A stretch of 64,000 nt of DNA from Sulfurospirillum_A sp029027265 (GCA_029027265.1 CP093061.1:744001-808000), one strand, 5' to 3'; counted from the first letter of the stretch, positions 8,342-17,448 are shown. Numbers and translations: made by a program. The notes: a model not told the origin generated them from the sequence alone.

Positions 8342-8934
8342 TTATATCTGTGGTGAATAATTTTTGAGTATCTTTTCATGATTTTTAAAAGAAGGCATGA
8401 ATTCTTCTACATGTAACCAAAAAGCTTTTTGATGATGTTTATGTTTTATGTGAGATAGTTCGTGGACTATGATGTATTCAATACATTCAAGTGGAAGCTG
8501 GATAAGAGAGCTAGTAAAGCATAGTTCATTGTTAGCACTACAACTTCCCCATCTTCTTTTGGTTTTTCGAAATGTGATTTTTGTTGGATTTAGATTCATT
8601 CTAGTAACCCATTTTTTTATTAAATCAGGAATAACTTCTTGTGTCTTTTGTTTATAAAACTCGGATAATTTACCCTTTACATGTAGAGACTCTTTCTCTC
8701 CATAAAGAAGTACTTTTTTCTCCTCTTCATAAATTTTAGATATTGATTTTTTTTGGTTTACATGTAAGAGTTTTTTTGCTATCCATGGAGCTTTTTTTTC
8801 AACTATGGATTGAATATATTTTAGTGAGTAGTTTGGATTTTTTACGATGACCCTGCCTAAAGGGTCAATCATAATGTATAGGTTTTTTAGTTTTTTGTTT
8901 GTAATTATGGTATATGGTAGTTTTTTATCACCAT
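8342..8934 (-). CDS. YgjP-like (DUF45) metallopeptidase, frame interrupted near the start
   Basis: The clear part (8342-8872) encodes a DUF45/WLM zinc-peptidase-like protein with IIVHELSHIKHKHHQKAFW (HELSH zinc site) and the preceding RWGSCSANNEL. Homologues have 20-25 more N-terminal residues before 'IDP.GRV.V'. The matching peptide (KKLPYTIITNKKLKNLY) is encoded directly upstream, but in that frame there is no ATG, GTG or TTG. Adding one A to the A6 run (8921-8926 on the given strand) would connect it to the ATG at 8934, giving about 197 residues. The site is convergent with the motor genes. Three TACATGTA copies encode L-H-V in this one short gene. Confidence 0.7.
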
Positions 8935-8949
8935 AAATGACAAAGTGGT

Positions 8950-10074
8950 CTATTTGAACCAGCCTTTTATCTTGTCCATAACACCATCAAAACTACTTTC
9001 ATGAGGGCTACTCTCTATTCCAAAACCTTCTTGGAGTTTAGTGAGAGCTTCTCTTTGTTCAATTGAAAGTTTTTTAGGATATTTTATTTTGATTTGAGCA
9101 ACCATGTTTCCAAGCTCACCCGTATGAACATTTTTAACACCCTCATGCATAATGACAAATTGTTGTTTATCTTTTGCTCCCATTGGAATGTCTAATTTAG
9201 TCTCACCTCTAAGTGTAGGGATTGTTATATCTTCACCCAGTGCAATTTGAGTAAAGAAAAGAGGAACTTCAATGTAGATGTCATCATTATGTCTTTGAAA
9301 ATGCTCATCTTCTCCAACATTTGTTTGGATATAAAGATCACCTTGATCACCATTGTCATCTATGTTCCCACGCCTAGCTACTCTAATTCTGTTTCCATTG
9401 TCAATTCCTTCTGGTATGTCAATAGTAACTTTATCACTCTCCTCACTAAACCCTTTTGTCTTACATGTAGAGCAAGGATTTTCTATAGTAGAGCCTTTAC
9501 CATTACAGTGAGGACAAGTTTGTGAGTATGTCATGAAGCCTTGTCTATAAAAGACTTGACCTTTACCTCCACACTCGTTACATGTAGACTTTTTGCCATC
9601 ACTACTTCCTGTACCACTACAGTCTTCACAAGGTTTTTTGTAGTTGTAATCAACTTCTTTTTTACATCCAAAAATTGCTTCATTGAACGCTAAATCAATT
9701 TCTACTTCAGTATCTAATGGGTATTTTCTCTGTCTTCTTTGTCCTCTACCCCCTGCGTTAAACCCACCGCCAAAGACTGATTCAAAGATACTTCCAAGGT
9801 CACCCATGATGTCTCCATACTCCATATCACTAAAGTGACTAAAACCTTGTGAATCTAGTCCAGCTTTTCCATATCTATCATATGTAGATTTTTTATCAGT
9901 GTCACTTAGTACTTGGTAAGCTTCATTAATCAGTTTAAACTGCTCTTCTGCACTTTTATCACCTTCGTTTCTATCGGGGTGAAACTTCAAAGCTTGTTTT
10001 CTATAAGCTTTTTTTATTATGCCACTATCGGCATCTTTTGTAATTTCTAGTATTTCATAGTATTCTAAATCCAA
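8950..10074 (-). CDS. dnaJ: Chaperone DnaJ
   Basis: This is a full-length 374-residue type I J-protein, cochaperone of DnaK. The J domain (1-70) contains HPD in KFHPDRNEG, and a Gly/Phe-rich linker follows. Four zinc-binding repeats fit CxxCxGxG or its variants (CEDCSGTG, CNECGGKG, CPHCNGKG, CSTCKTKG) around residues 145-210; the last has a non-standard second half. The C-terminal substrate domains complete it. The start is a TTG at 10074 (MDLEYYEILEI..). Two of the four zinc repeats contain a TACATGTA palindrome in the Thr-Cys frame. The gene stands alone on the minus strand, upstream of the YgjP-like gene. Confidence 0.95.
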   Translation of the reverse strand: MDLEYYEILEITKDADSGIIKKAYRKQALKFHPDRNEGDKSAEEQFKLINEAYQVLSDTDKKSTYDRYGKAGLDSQGFSHFSDMEYGDIMGDLGSIFESVFGGGFNAGGRGQRRQRKYPLDTEVEIDLAFNEAIFGCKKEVDYNYKKPCEDCSGTGSSDGKKSTCNECGGKGQVFYRQGFMTYSQTCPHCNGKGSTIENPCSTCKTKGFSEESDKVTIDIPEGIDNGNRIRVARRGNIDDNGDQGDLYIQTNVGEDEHFQRHNDDIYIEVPLFFTQIALGEDITIPTLRGETKLDIPMGAKDKQQFVIMHEGVKNVHTGELGNMVAQIKIKYPKKLSIEQREALTKLQEGFGIESSPHESSFDGVMDKIKGWFK

Positions 10075-10143
10075 TTTAATTCTCTTTATGTAGATTTTAA
10101 GTGCATTATTTTAGCTAAAAAAAGAAAAATTATCAATGAATTT

Positions 10144-10236
10144 TTAATTCGGAATAAGATGTTCATATTTTTCATCTGTTAAAGTATTCATAAATGCAAC
10201 TAATGCCTGAACTTTTCTTTCGTAAGAGCTTTTCAT
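10144..10236 (-). pseudogene. Remnant of a c-type cytochrome / cytochrome c peroxidase C-terminus
   Basis: A 30-codon frame reads MKSSYERKVQALVAFMNTLT followed by DEKYEHLIPN. 'ALVAFMNTLT' is the typical last helix of class I cytochrome c or di-haem peroxidase domains. No haem motif or rest of the gene is present upstream, so this is most likely the decayed 3' end of a lost gene. It is too short to be sure. Confidence 0.45.
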
Positions 10237-10258
10237 TCTTTGAGAAGTTTAATGTTAA

Positions 10259-10282
10259 TTCCCCGACCTTTGGGTCGGGGAG
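10259..10282. repeat. Strong GC-rich hairpin (REP-like)
   Basis: TCCCCGACC-TTTG-GGTCGGGGA forms a perfect 9-bp stem with a 4-base loop, very GC-rich for this genome. It lies between the cytochrome remnant and flavodoxin. There is no T-run on either side, so it is not a canonical intrinsic terminator, though it could block or stabilise the 3' end of fldA mRNA. Confidence 0.7.
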
Positions 10283-10344
10283 TAGTTCATTTGAACTGTA
10301 TAAAATATTACTTAATAGATTCATAATAATAACAAATATCGTTA

Positions 10345-10848
10345 TTATTTAATAAAGATAGTATTTAATTTTTTTGTCCATTGCTTTACTCTCTCTTCAC
10401 TTAATTCACTTTGATTGTCATCATCAATAACAAGACCTACAAATTTATCGTTTATGAAGGCAGTTGATTCTCCAAAGTCAAAGCTACTTCCATCAACATC
10501 ATCACCTACAATAGTTCCACCTTTTTCTTTTACTTTTTGGTAAAGTGTTCCCATTCCATCAGCAAATGTATCAAAATATGAATCTTGGTCACCCATACCA
10601 AAAAATGCTACTTTTTTCCCACTAAAGTCAATTTCATCAAGAGCTGGAAAAAAATCATCCCAATCATCTTGAAGATCACCATCACCCCAAGTAGAAGTTC
10701 CTAGAATAAGATTTTCGCAATCTTCAAAATCACTATTAGTTGCATCCGATATATCTATTAACGTACTTTCACAAGATAACTCATCTGATATCATTTGTGC
10801 TATATCGCCGGTAGATCCTCCTGTGCTTCCATATATTATTTTTAACAT
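10345..10848 (-). CDS. fldA: Flavodoxin, long-chain type
   Basis: This 167-residue protein has the FMN-phosphate loop near the N-terminus (IIYGSTGGSTGDIA, residues 4-17). The flavin-binding loops STWGDGDLQDDW (52-63) and FFGMGDQDSYFDTFADG (around 82-99) follow. Flavodoxin carries low-potential electrons in the cytoplasm and replaces ferredoxin when iron is short. It overlaps the upstream 218-residue gene by 7 nt, and the pair diverges from the iron-uptake genes across a region with Fur-box-like sequences (11541-11614), which suggests iron-starvation induction. Confidence 0.93.
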   Translation of the reverse strand: MLKIIYGSTGGSTGDIAQMISDELSCESTLIDISDATNSDFEDCENLILGTSTWGDGDLQDDWDDFFPALDEIDFSGKKVAFFGMGDQDSYFDTFADGMGTLYQKVKEKGGTIVGDDVDGSSFDFGESTAFINDKFVGLVIDDDNQSELSEERVKQWTKKLNTIFIK

Positions 10849-11498
10849 TTACATTTTCCTTTTGTTCGGTTTTTTAAGCAAAATGAAAAAGAGTATGGTA
10901 TTACCTTTACTCTGTATTCATCTTCATTTATTTTTAATTCTGGTAGTTTTAACTCAATATGTTTTTTAAATTCGTCTGTTTTTGGATATACCAAGTAGAC
11001 TTGATTGTATTTTTTATTTTGTATATTCTTTTTTACTCTGGACATCTCTTTATACATGTAGATGTCTTTGATATTCATCTCAGTAAAACATGGAATAACT
11101 AAAGTAGAGCCTTCTTTCTCATCTATGCATATGCCATCATCTAAAAGTTTTACAGGTTTACCTCGATTGACTTTTTTTATTCGTTCATACACAAGATTTG
11201 AGAACATATCATCTACACTAAATAGCACTTGATCTGAAGAAAGAAAATTTTTCCATCTTTTAATTTCTAAAGTTGTACTACTAAGTGAATTAGCTTTACA
11301 TGTAAGGTTTTGAAGAAGTGTTTGTTTAGGATTAAATTCGTACTTATCAAAACGCAACTCTTTTGGCATATAATAGTTGTACATACTAATAAAAAGAGAA
11401 CGACCCTGTTCTTTGGTGCTTACTTGCTTAGATTTTGGCAAGTGTTCTTTATAGCATCCATCTATAAACTCAAACCCAACATAAGCTAACAAGTGCAA
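10842..11498 (-). CDS. Uncharacterised protein cotranscribed with flavodoxin
   Basis: The 218-residue product has no signal peptide, membrane segment or domain I recognise. It contains scattered Cys (CYKEH, a C-terminal KGKCKC) and a central stretch with VIPCFTEMNIKDIYMYKEMS. The C-terminal CKC so close to the flavodoxin gene hints at metal or redox chemistry, but that is speculation. The last bases overlap the fldA start. Expression from the divergent, Fur-box-containing region is likely. It carries two TACATGTA palindromes. Confidence 0.6.
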   Translation of the reverse strand: MHLLAYVGFEFIDGCYKEHLPKSKQVSTKEQGRSLFISMYNYYMPKELRFDKYEFNPKQTLLQNLTCKANSLSSTTLEIKRWKNFLSSDQVLFSVDDMFSNLVYERIKKVNRGKPVKLLDDGICIDEKEGSTLVIPCFTEMNIKDIYMYKEMSRVKKNIQNKKYNQVYLVYPKTDEFKKHIELKLPELKINEDEYRVKVIPYSFSFCLKNRTKGKCKC

Positions 11499-11540
11499 CC
11501 ATCTTGCTCAAGTAAATCATTTTTCACTTTATATCCTTTC

Positions 11541-11614
11541 TTGATAATTAATATTAAATCAATTATAGAAGAAAAAGTCTTAAATATATATTAAATTGAT
11601 AATCATTTTCAATA
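11541..11614. promoter_or_regulatory. Divergent promoter region with two Fur-box-like sites
   Basis: Between the flavodoxin pair and the iron-uptake genes lie two inverted-repeat sites: TTGAT...ATCAA at 11541-11562 and TTGATAATCATTTTCAATA at 11596-11614. Aligned to the classical 19-bp Fur consensus GATAATGATAATCATTATC, the second (11592-11610) matches at 15 of 19 positions by my count. The position between divergent iron-related genes supports Fur control of both sides. Sequence match and context only. Confidence 0.6.
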
Positions 11615-11669
11615 TTATTTTAAATTAAGGAATTATTGTTATTATTCGTTTATATTTAAAGGAGAAGTT

Positions 11670-12641
11670 TTGAAAAAATTTAATATTGTGCTTACTGGAG
11701 CATTACTGTTAGGTAGTTTAAGTGTTATAAATGCAGAAGATATTAAAGCTAAAATAGGAAATATTCCTTTAGGGAATGTTGGAGGCAGTACAGGAAATGT
11801 TTTTCCAAAAGGCAAAAGTAAGTTAGTATTGAAACTCTTATCTTTAACTAAAAATGGTGCATATAATGGTGGTGATGAAGTAAGAGATCCAAAGAAAAGA
11901 GAAATGAATGTAAATATGAGCCATTTTCTTTTTAGATATGGTCTAGGAAATGGTTTTGATATAAGAGCAGCAGTGAATTATATTCAAAAAACTTTATCTA
12001 CAACAATCCCAATGAATGGTAAAAGTTTTAAGTTAAAAAATAGTGGTATGGGTGATTCTTTAGTTGTTGTTAGATATGAGCTTTTAAATCAAATGAAAGG
12101 AGCACCACTTTTTTTATCAGTAGGAGCTGGTTTAAAACTTCCAACAGGAAGTACAAATAAATCTTTTAGTACACCAATGGGTCCAAAACAGCCAAATCAA
12201 ACTCAACCTATGCAATTAGGAAGTGGAAGTTTTGATTATATGGCTGAGTTAGGAGCTAGTAAAATTTTGCCTAACTCAAGAATTGATGCTCATATGATGT
12301 ATGTTTTAACAACAGAAGGTAAGAATGACTATGAGTTTGGAAATAAGTTTAAGTGGAATTTAGGTTACTCATACGCTATTAATAAATATTTTGATGTTCA
12401 GTTAGAGTTAGATGGATTACACTTTGCAAAAAACAAATACAAAGGAAACTCAATTGATTCAAGTGGTGGAAATTTCATATATGTAACACCTGGAATTCAT
12501 ATAATCCCAAGCAAAAAATATGATTTAAGTTTAGGTTATTCTCATATGATACATAGAAACAATAACTATGATACTAACTCTAATACAGGTGGACTTAGTG
12601 AAGACTATAGAATTATTTTTAGAGCTGGATATAATTTTTAA
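11670..12641 (+). CDS. Outer-membrane beta-barrel protein of the iron-uptake locus
   Basis: This 323-residue protein has a signal peptide (1-22, ending VINAEDI). The rest alternates polar and hydrophobic residues, with many Gly/Asn turns, and ends in ..IIFRAGYNF with the terminal Phe of outer-membrane barrels. It resembles the MetA-pathway/'transporter' barrel family (PF13557). It is the first gene downstream of the Fur-box-like region, with AAGGAGA before a TTG start. It may let a metal or chelate across the outer membrane; no TonB plug domain is present, so it is not a TonB-dependent receptor. Confidence 0.75.
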   Translation: MKKFNIVLTGALLLGSLSVINAEDIKAKIGNIPLGNVGGSTGNVFPKGKSKLVLKLLSLTKNGAYNGGDEVRDPKKREMNVNMSHFLFRYGLGNGFDIRAAVNYIQKTLSTTIPMNGKSFKLKNSGMGDSLVVVRYELLNQMKGAPLFLSVGAGLKLPTGSTNKSFSTPMGPKQPNQTQPMQLGSGSFDYMAELGASKILPNSRIDAHMMYVLTTEGKNDYEFGNKFKWNLGYSYAINKYFDVQLELDGLHFAKNKYKGNSIDSSGGNFIYVTPGIHIIPSKKYDLSLGYSHMIHRNNNYDTNSNTGGLSEDYRIIFRAGYNF

Positions 12642-12653
12642 TTAGGATATACA

Positions 12654-12857
12654 ATGTCAAAACACATAATAGATAAAATTAATAGTTTCAATACTTTTAA
12701 GTATGATGTGCAAACAAATAGAGTAGTAAATTTGAAAAATTCAGAGGCAACTAATGTTGATGAGTTTTTAGATATCCAATATTTGCTTGATTGTAATAGA
12801 GTTGTATACGACTTTCAAAAGAATTTTGAAATACAAATTTTTAGTATGAAAAGATAA
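12654..12857 (+). CDS. Small uncharacterised protein
   Basis: A 67-residue frame lies between the barrel gene and the Spy-like gene, 12 nt after the former, with AGGA before its ATG. The product is soluble and hydrophilic with one Cys (LLDCNRVVYDF) and no recognised domain. Its position within the run of genes supports it being real. Confidence 0.55.
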   Translation: MSKHIIDKINSFNTFKYDVQTNRVVNLKNSEATNVDEFLDIQYLLDCNRVVYDFQKNFEIQIFSMKR

Positions 12858-12875
12858 ATAATTAAAGGTCAAATT

Positions 12876-13757
12876 TTGAAAAAGGTAAATTTAATAGTAG
12901 CAAGTATTCTTTTACTTGGTAGTGTGAGTAGTTTAAGTGCAGAGTCTGTAGTTCCAAAAGGTGATTTTGCAAAAAAATTGAAAAAAGTAGTCGGAAAACA
13001 AGGAAAGTTTGTAGTTGGGAAAGATGACTTTCCAAAAAGTTATTTTTTAGTACATCAAAATCTTCCATATTTAGCTGGTTTAAGTATTCATCATCCAAAG
13101 AGTTCAATATTAGGACTTTCAAAAAAACAAATTGAAGCAATTAAAGAAGTTAAAAGAAAAACAGTTCCTTATGTTATTAAAAAAGCACAATTAATTAAGT
13201 CTTTAGAGCTAGAACTTGCACAAAATATAGCAGTAGATAGCAATGAAGCTAAAAGTCAATATGCTTTAGTTGATGAGATAGGAAAACTTAGAATTGAACT
13301 TACTAAGGCACACCTTCAGTGTATTAATAATATACGTTCTATATTGTCAAAAGAACAGTATAGTAAACTTCTAGGTTACGCAACTAAGATGGGTAGTAAG
13401 CCCAAAAGTAATAAGTTTAAGATTGATGAGCTTGTGATATTGCCCCATCCTGGGCAGTTAATAAAAAAGGGACTCATAGATATAACGCAAGAGCAAAATA
13501 AAAAAATTACAAATGAAATAAAAGCTGTATATGCTCCATTTTTTCAAAACAAGCTTAGAGAAGCTTATGATTTGGAGAAAAAAGTTCAGCGTATGGTGGC
13601 AAATGGTAAAGGTGCAAAAGATGTTTCAACGCTGATAGATAAAATTATGAAGTTAAAAGCAGAGTCAATACTAAGTCGTATCGAAGCACTAAATCACATA
13701 CAAAAAGTTTTAACAAAAGAACAATGGGTGAAAGCCAATAAATTAACATATAAGTAG
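12876..13757 (+). CDS. Periplasmic protein with two Spy/CpxP-like helical repeats
   Basis: The 293-residue product (TTG start) has a signal peptide ending near residue 22 (SSLSAES). Two similar helical halves follow. Each opens with a Q-containing LTxxQ-type motif (LSKKQIEAIKEVKR near 88; ITQEQNKKITNEIK near 205) and closes with another (ILSKEQYSKL; VLTKEQWVKA). This is the LTXXQ pattern of Spy/CpxP periplasmic chaperone or metal-response proteins, here duplicated. It lies between the barrel and the ABC binding protein, so a periplasmic metal-binding or carrier role in iron uptake is possible. Confidence 0.65.
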   Translation: MKKVNLIVASILLLGSVSSLSAESVVPKGDFAKKLKKVVGKQGKFVVGKDDFPKSYFLVHQNLPYLAGLSIHHPKSSILGLSKKQIEAIKEVKRKTVPYVIKKAQLIKSLELELAQNIAVDSNEAKSQYALVDEIGKLRIELTKAHLQCINNIRSILSKEQYSKLLGYATKMGSKPKSNKFKIDELVILPHPGQLIKKGLIDITQEQNKKITNEIKAVYAPFFQNKLREAYDLEKKVQRMVANGKGAKDVSTLIDKIMKLKAESILSRIEALNHIQKVLTKEQWVKANKLTYK

Positions 13758-13765
13758 GAAATGAA

Positions 13766-14743
13766 ATGATAAAAAAATTAAGTTTAACTTTAGTCTTGTT
13801 ATTTAGTATAAATGCAATGGCTAGTGAAAAAATAGAAAAATTAGTTATAGCAGGGCCATTTGCATCTGTTTCTCATCCTGTTATGCACATGATAAGTACA
13901 GGAGCATTAAAAGATGTGGCAAAAGAAGTAGAGTTTAGGCTCTGGAAAAATCCAGATGAATTAAGGGCTTTGGTACTTAACAAAGAGGTACAATTTACAG
14001 CAGTTCCTACAAATGTAGGAGCTATTTTGTACAACAAAGGTGTTGAAATTAAACTTCTAAATGTGTCTGTTTGGGGAATTTTGGGGATGATAACAAGAGA
14101 TAAAACTCTTAAAACACTAAAAGATTTTAAAGGTAAAAAAATAGCTATGCCATTTCGTGCAGATATGCCAGATATTGTGTTTGAGCAAATTATAAAAGCG
14201 CAAGGAATGGATTTGAAAAAAGATTTTGAACTTCAGTATTTTGGCTCACCAATAGATGCAATGCAGATGCTTATTATGAGAAGAGTGGACCATGCACTCT
14301 TAGCAGAACCAGCAATTTCAATGGCATTAAGAAAGACAAAATCTTTTCCACTGAAGCTAATAGCACCTGATTTATATAGAAGTGCAGACTTGCAAGAGGA
14401 GTGGGGAAAAACATTTAATGTTGAAGCAAAAATACCTCAAGCAGGAATGGCATTTTTAGGCAAAGTTGAAGGTAATGAAAACTTAATTAAAAGATTTAAT
14501 GAAGAGTATGAAAAATCACTGAAATGGTATAAAGAAAATCCAAAAGAAGCAGCAGTACTTACAGTAAAAACTTTAGATATGTTAGGTGAAAAAGGTTTAG
14601 AAGATTCTATTCCTTATGTTAGATTAGATTATGTTAGTGCAAAAGAGGCAAAAGAAGATTTAGAATTTTTCTTTAATATTTTAAAACAAAACAATCCAAA
14701 AGTAATTGGTGGGAAATTGCCTGATAGTGGATTTTATAACTAA
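13766..14743 (+). CDS. ABC transporter substrate-binding protein (NitT/TauT type)
   Basis: This 325-residue periplasmic protein has a signal peptide (1-19, ending NAMASE). The fold pattern is that of SsuA/TauA-like binding proteins, with LKDFKGKKIAMPFRADMPDI near residue 112 and DAMQMLIMRRVDHALLAEPA near 155-175. Its permease and ATPase lie 4 kb downstream (18670-20177), separated by feoAB, and no other binding protein gene is present. The surrounding iron genes suggest a metal, chelate or iron-related substrate instead of sulfonates or nitrate, but the sequence does not show which. Confidence 0.8.
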   Translation: MIKKLSLTLVLLFSINAMASEKIEKLVIAGPFASVSHPVMHMISTGALKDVAKEVEFRLWKNPDELRALVLNKEVQFTAVPTNVGAILYNKGVEIKLLNVSVWGILGMITRDKTLKTLKDFKGKKIAMPFRADMPDIVFEQIIKAQGMDLKKDFELQYFGSPIDAMQMLIMRRVDHALLAEPAISMALRKTKSFPLKLIAPDLYRSADLQEEWGKTFNVEAKIPQAGMAFLGKVEGNENLIKRFNEEYEKSLKWYKENPKEAAVLTVKTLDMLGEKGLEDSIPYVRLDYVSAKEAKEDLEFFFNILKQNNPKVIGGKLPDSGFYN

Positions 14744-14770
14744 ACAACATAACTACCATAAGGAGTAGAT

Positions 14771-14995
14771 GTGAGATTAGATTGTCTTAAAGTAGGGCAA
14801 AGGTGCAAAATCATTAAGATACATATTCAAGGAAAGTTGATGCATAAACTTCTTGATATGGGTTTTGTTAATGGAGCAAGTATAGAGGTTGTAAGAGAAG
14901 CTCCTCTTTATGATCCAATGGAGCTGAAAATACATGACTATCTGATTAGTCTGAGAAAGAGTGAAGCAAAGATTTTAGAAGTAGAGCTTATATGA
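14771..14995 (+). CDS. feoA: Ferrous iron transport protein A
   Basis: This 74-residue SH3-like protein starts at a GTG after AGGAG. It shows the FeoA pattern 'L..G..C.I..I...G....KLLDMGF..G..IEVVREAPLYDP'. FeoA is a small cytoplasmic partner of FeoB. It overlaps feoB by 4 nt (stop within ATGATAAAA), so translation is coupled. Confidence 0.92.
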   Translation: MRLDCLKVGQRCKIIKIHIQGKLMHKLLDMGFVNGASIEVVREAPLYDPMELKIHDYLISLRKSEAKILEVELI

Positions 14996-17448
14996 TAAAA
15001 GTAGCATTAGCGGGACAACCAAATTGTGGTAAATCTACAATTTTTAATATGGTAAGCGGTATAAATCAGCATATCGCTAACTACCCTGGTGTTACGGTAG
15101 ATAAAAAAATAGGTAGATTTGAGTACGATAAACATAAGATAGAAATGACAGATCTTCCAGGAACATACTCTTTTAGTTCATATTCTTTAGAAGAGAGAGT
15201 CGCTGAAGATTTTATTATAGACGAGAAACCAGACATTATAGTCAATGTGGTAGATGCCTCAAATATAAAAAGAAATCTTTATCTTACATTTCAACTTTTA
15301 GAAATAGGCATACCAGTTGTAGTTGTTCTTAATATGATGGATGTTGCTAAAAGAAGAGGTATTGAAATAGACACACAAAAAATTTCTCAAATGCTAGGAT
15401 GCATAGTAGTTAGTGCAAGTGGAGCAAAAGGAATCGGCTCCAATGAAATTATGGAAGCAATCGTTACAACTAAAAATAGAGAAAAAGAGTACCAAGAATT
15501 TAAGTTAAATTATGAAGAACTTGAACCTTACATAAAAAAAATAGAAACAAATATACAACATTACAAAGAGGTTTTGAGTCTAAGATGGTTGGCTATAAAA
15601 GTCTTAGAAGGTGATAATTCTATTATTAAAAGAGTTCAAAAATATGCACCTAATATAGAAATAATAGTAAAAGAACAAGTGAGTGTTTTTTATGAAAGAT
15701 ATGATAAGGATACGGCATCTTTTTTAGCAACATTGAGATATGACTCATCAGATATTATATACCATAAAACTATAAAAGAGACAAAAAAAGGGAAACAAAC
15801 AGTAACTGATATAGTCGATAAATTTGTGTTAAACAGATGGATAGCAATGCCATTTTTATTTTTTATTATGTTTATGGTCTATCAGCTGTCTATTGTTTAT
15901 GGCTATAAGTTGACTAACTATACTTGGCCAATTCTTGCGGCTTTTAAAAACTTTATCATTGATATACTTCCTATGGCTGATTTTATTGATATTTCTATGA
16001 TTACTGATTTGTCCATTTGGATGGTAAATAGTGCGAATGCTTTGATGAATTATCTTCCTATATTTTTCATACTCTTTGTATTGATAGCTATTATGGAAGA
16101 TGTGGGCTATATGCCAAGAATGGCTTTTATACTTGACCGAATTTTTAGAAAATTTGGTTTACATGGACAATCTACACTTCCTTTAGTTCTTGGTGGTGCT
16201 ATGGTTGGAGGATGTGCAGTTCCTGGTGTCATGGCAACAAAAGGTATAGCAGATGATAGAGCTAGAATGGCAACAATTTTAACAGTTCCATATATGAACT
16301 GTTTAGCAAAAGTTCCATTTTATACCTTACTTTTAGGAGCATTTTTTAAAGAAGAGATGGGGCTAATGATGTTTTACATATCTACAGCTACTGTATTTAC
16401 TGCTTTGATTGTTGCAAAAATTTTAACTAGTACAGTTTTAAAAACAAGAGAAACGGCACCTTTTGTTATGGAATTGCCTCCATATCATGCACCAACTTTC
16501 AAGGGTGTTATTATAAAAGCATTTCAAAGAGTCTGGGTCTATATTCACAAAGTTATTACCATTGTTTTAGCAGTAGCTCTTATACTTTTTGCAATGTTAC
16601 AATTTCCTGGCATAAGTGAAGAATCACAAGCAAAGTATGATAAAGATGTTACAAATGCTATAGTTAAGTTTGATAAAAAAGCCAAAACGTCAATGTACTA
16701 TGAAGATGTAAATACAAAGCAAGAGGTTTCGGAACTTTTAAACTATTATGATGGTTATAAAGCTAAAAGGATGACAGCCTCAGGAAAATCTGGAGCAAAA
16801 GCAGTTGACAATGAGTACATAGAATTAAACAAAAGCTACTTTAAGTTTATAAAACCAAAAAAAGATAAAGAAGCAAGAATTATAAATAAAATCTTAAGAA
16901 AACTTTCAAAACAAAGAAAGAGAATACTAAGAAAAATTAAAAATGAAAAAGTTGAAAATTCTATTCTTGGTATGACGGGACGCTCAATGGAGCCTATTAC
17001 CAAATACGCTGGATTTGACTGGAAGATAAATGTTGCATTTTTAAGCTCATTTGCAGCAAGAGAGAGTGCAGTAGCAACTTTGGGTTCACTTTATGAAAAT
17101 AATCAGGCGGATTCACAAAGAGCAGAAGAAGCAATGGCTCAAAATAGTAGTTATACCCCACTTCATGCAGTTTCAATTATAATTTTTATGCTTTTAACTC
17201 CTCCTTGTATAGCCACGATGATAGTTGTTAAAATGCAGACAAATAGTTATAAGTGGATGATATTTTCTATATTTTTTCCAGTACTTTTAGGCGTGGTTAT
17301 ATCTTCTACTATTTTTTCAGTTGGGAGTAGTTTTGGCTGGAGTGGTATAGATGCTATGACTTACTTTTACTTTAGTGTAATTACAATCACTTTGGTTCTT
17401 GGATTGTTCCCATCGAAACTAGTAAATTGGAGGGAGGTTTTGATATAA
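14992..17448 (+). CDS. feoB: Ferrous iron transporter B
   Basis: This 818-residue inner-membrane Fe(II) permease has an N-terminal G domain: G1 GQPNCGKST (8-16), a G2 region NYPGVTVDKK, G3 DLPG and G4 NMMD. The membrane core follows with gate motifs GGCAVPGVMATK near residue 404 and SSFAARESAVATLGS near 684. A charged insertion of about 100 residues (about 545-650) separates the two membrane halves. It follows feoA directly and is flanked by ABC components, a small periplasmic protein and a Cys-rich membrane peptide. It is complete and presumably the main ferrous uptake system. Confidence 0.96.
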   Translation: MIKVALAGQPNCGKSTIFNMVSGINQHIANYPGVTVDKKIGRFEYDKHKIEMTDLPGTYSFSSYSLEERVAEDFIIDEKPDIIVNVVDASNIKRNLYLTFQLLEIGIPVVVVLNMMDVAKRRGIEIDTQKISQMLGCIVVSASGAKGIGSNEIMEAIVTTKNREKEYQEFKLNYEELEPYIKKIETNIQHYKEVLSLRWLAIKVLEGDNSIIKRVQKYAPNIEIIVKEQVSVFYERYDKDTASFLATLRYDSSDIIYHKTIKETKKGKQTVTDIVDKFVLNRWIAMPFLFFIMFMVYQLSIVYGYKLTNYTWPILAAFKNFIIDILPMADFIDISMITDLSIWMVNSANALMNYLPIFFILFVLIAIMEDVGYMPRMAFILDRIFRKFGLHGQSTLPLVLGGAMVGGCAVPGVMATKGIADDRARMATILTVPYMNCLAKVPFYTLLLGAFFKEEMGLMMFYISTATVFTALIVAKILTSTVLKTRETAPFVMELPPYHAPTFKGVIIKAFQRVWVYIHKVITIVLAVALILFAMLQFPGISEESQAKYDKDVTNAIVKFDKKAKTSMYYEDVNTKQEVSELLNYYDGYKAKRMTASGKSGAKAVDNEYIELNKSYFKFIKPKKDKEARIINKILRKLSKQRKRILRKIKNEKVENSILGMTGRSMEPITKYAGFDWKINVAFLSSFAARESAVATLGSLYENNQADSQRAEEAMAQNSSYTPLHAVSIIIFMLLTPPCIATMIVVKMQTNSYKWMIFSIFFPVLLGVVISSTIFSVGSSFGWSGIDAMTYFYFSVITITLVLGLFPSKLVNWREVLI

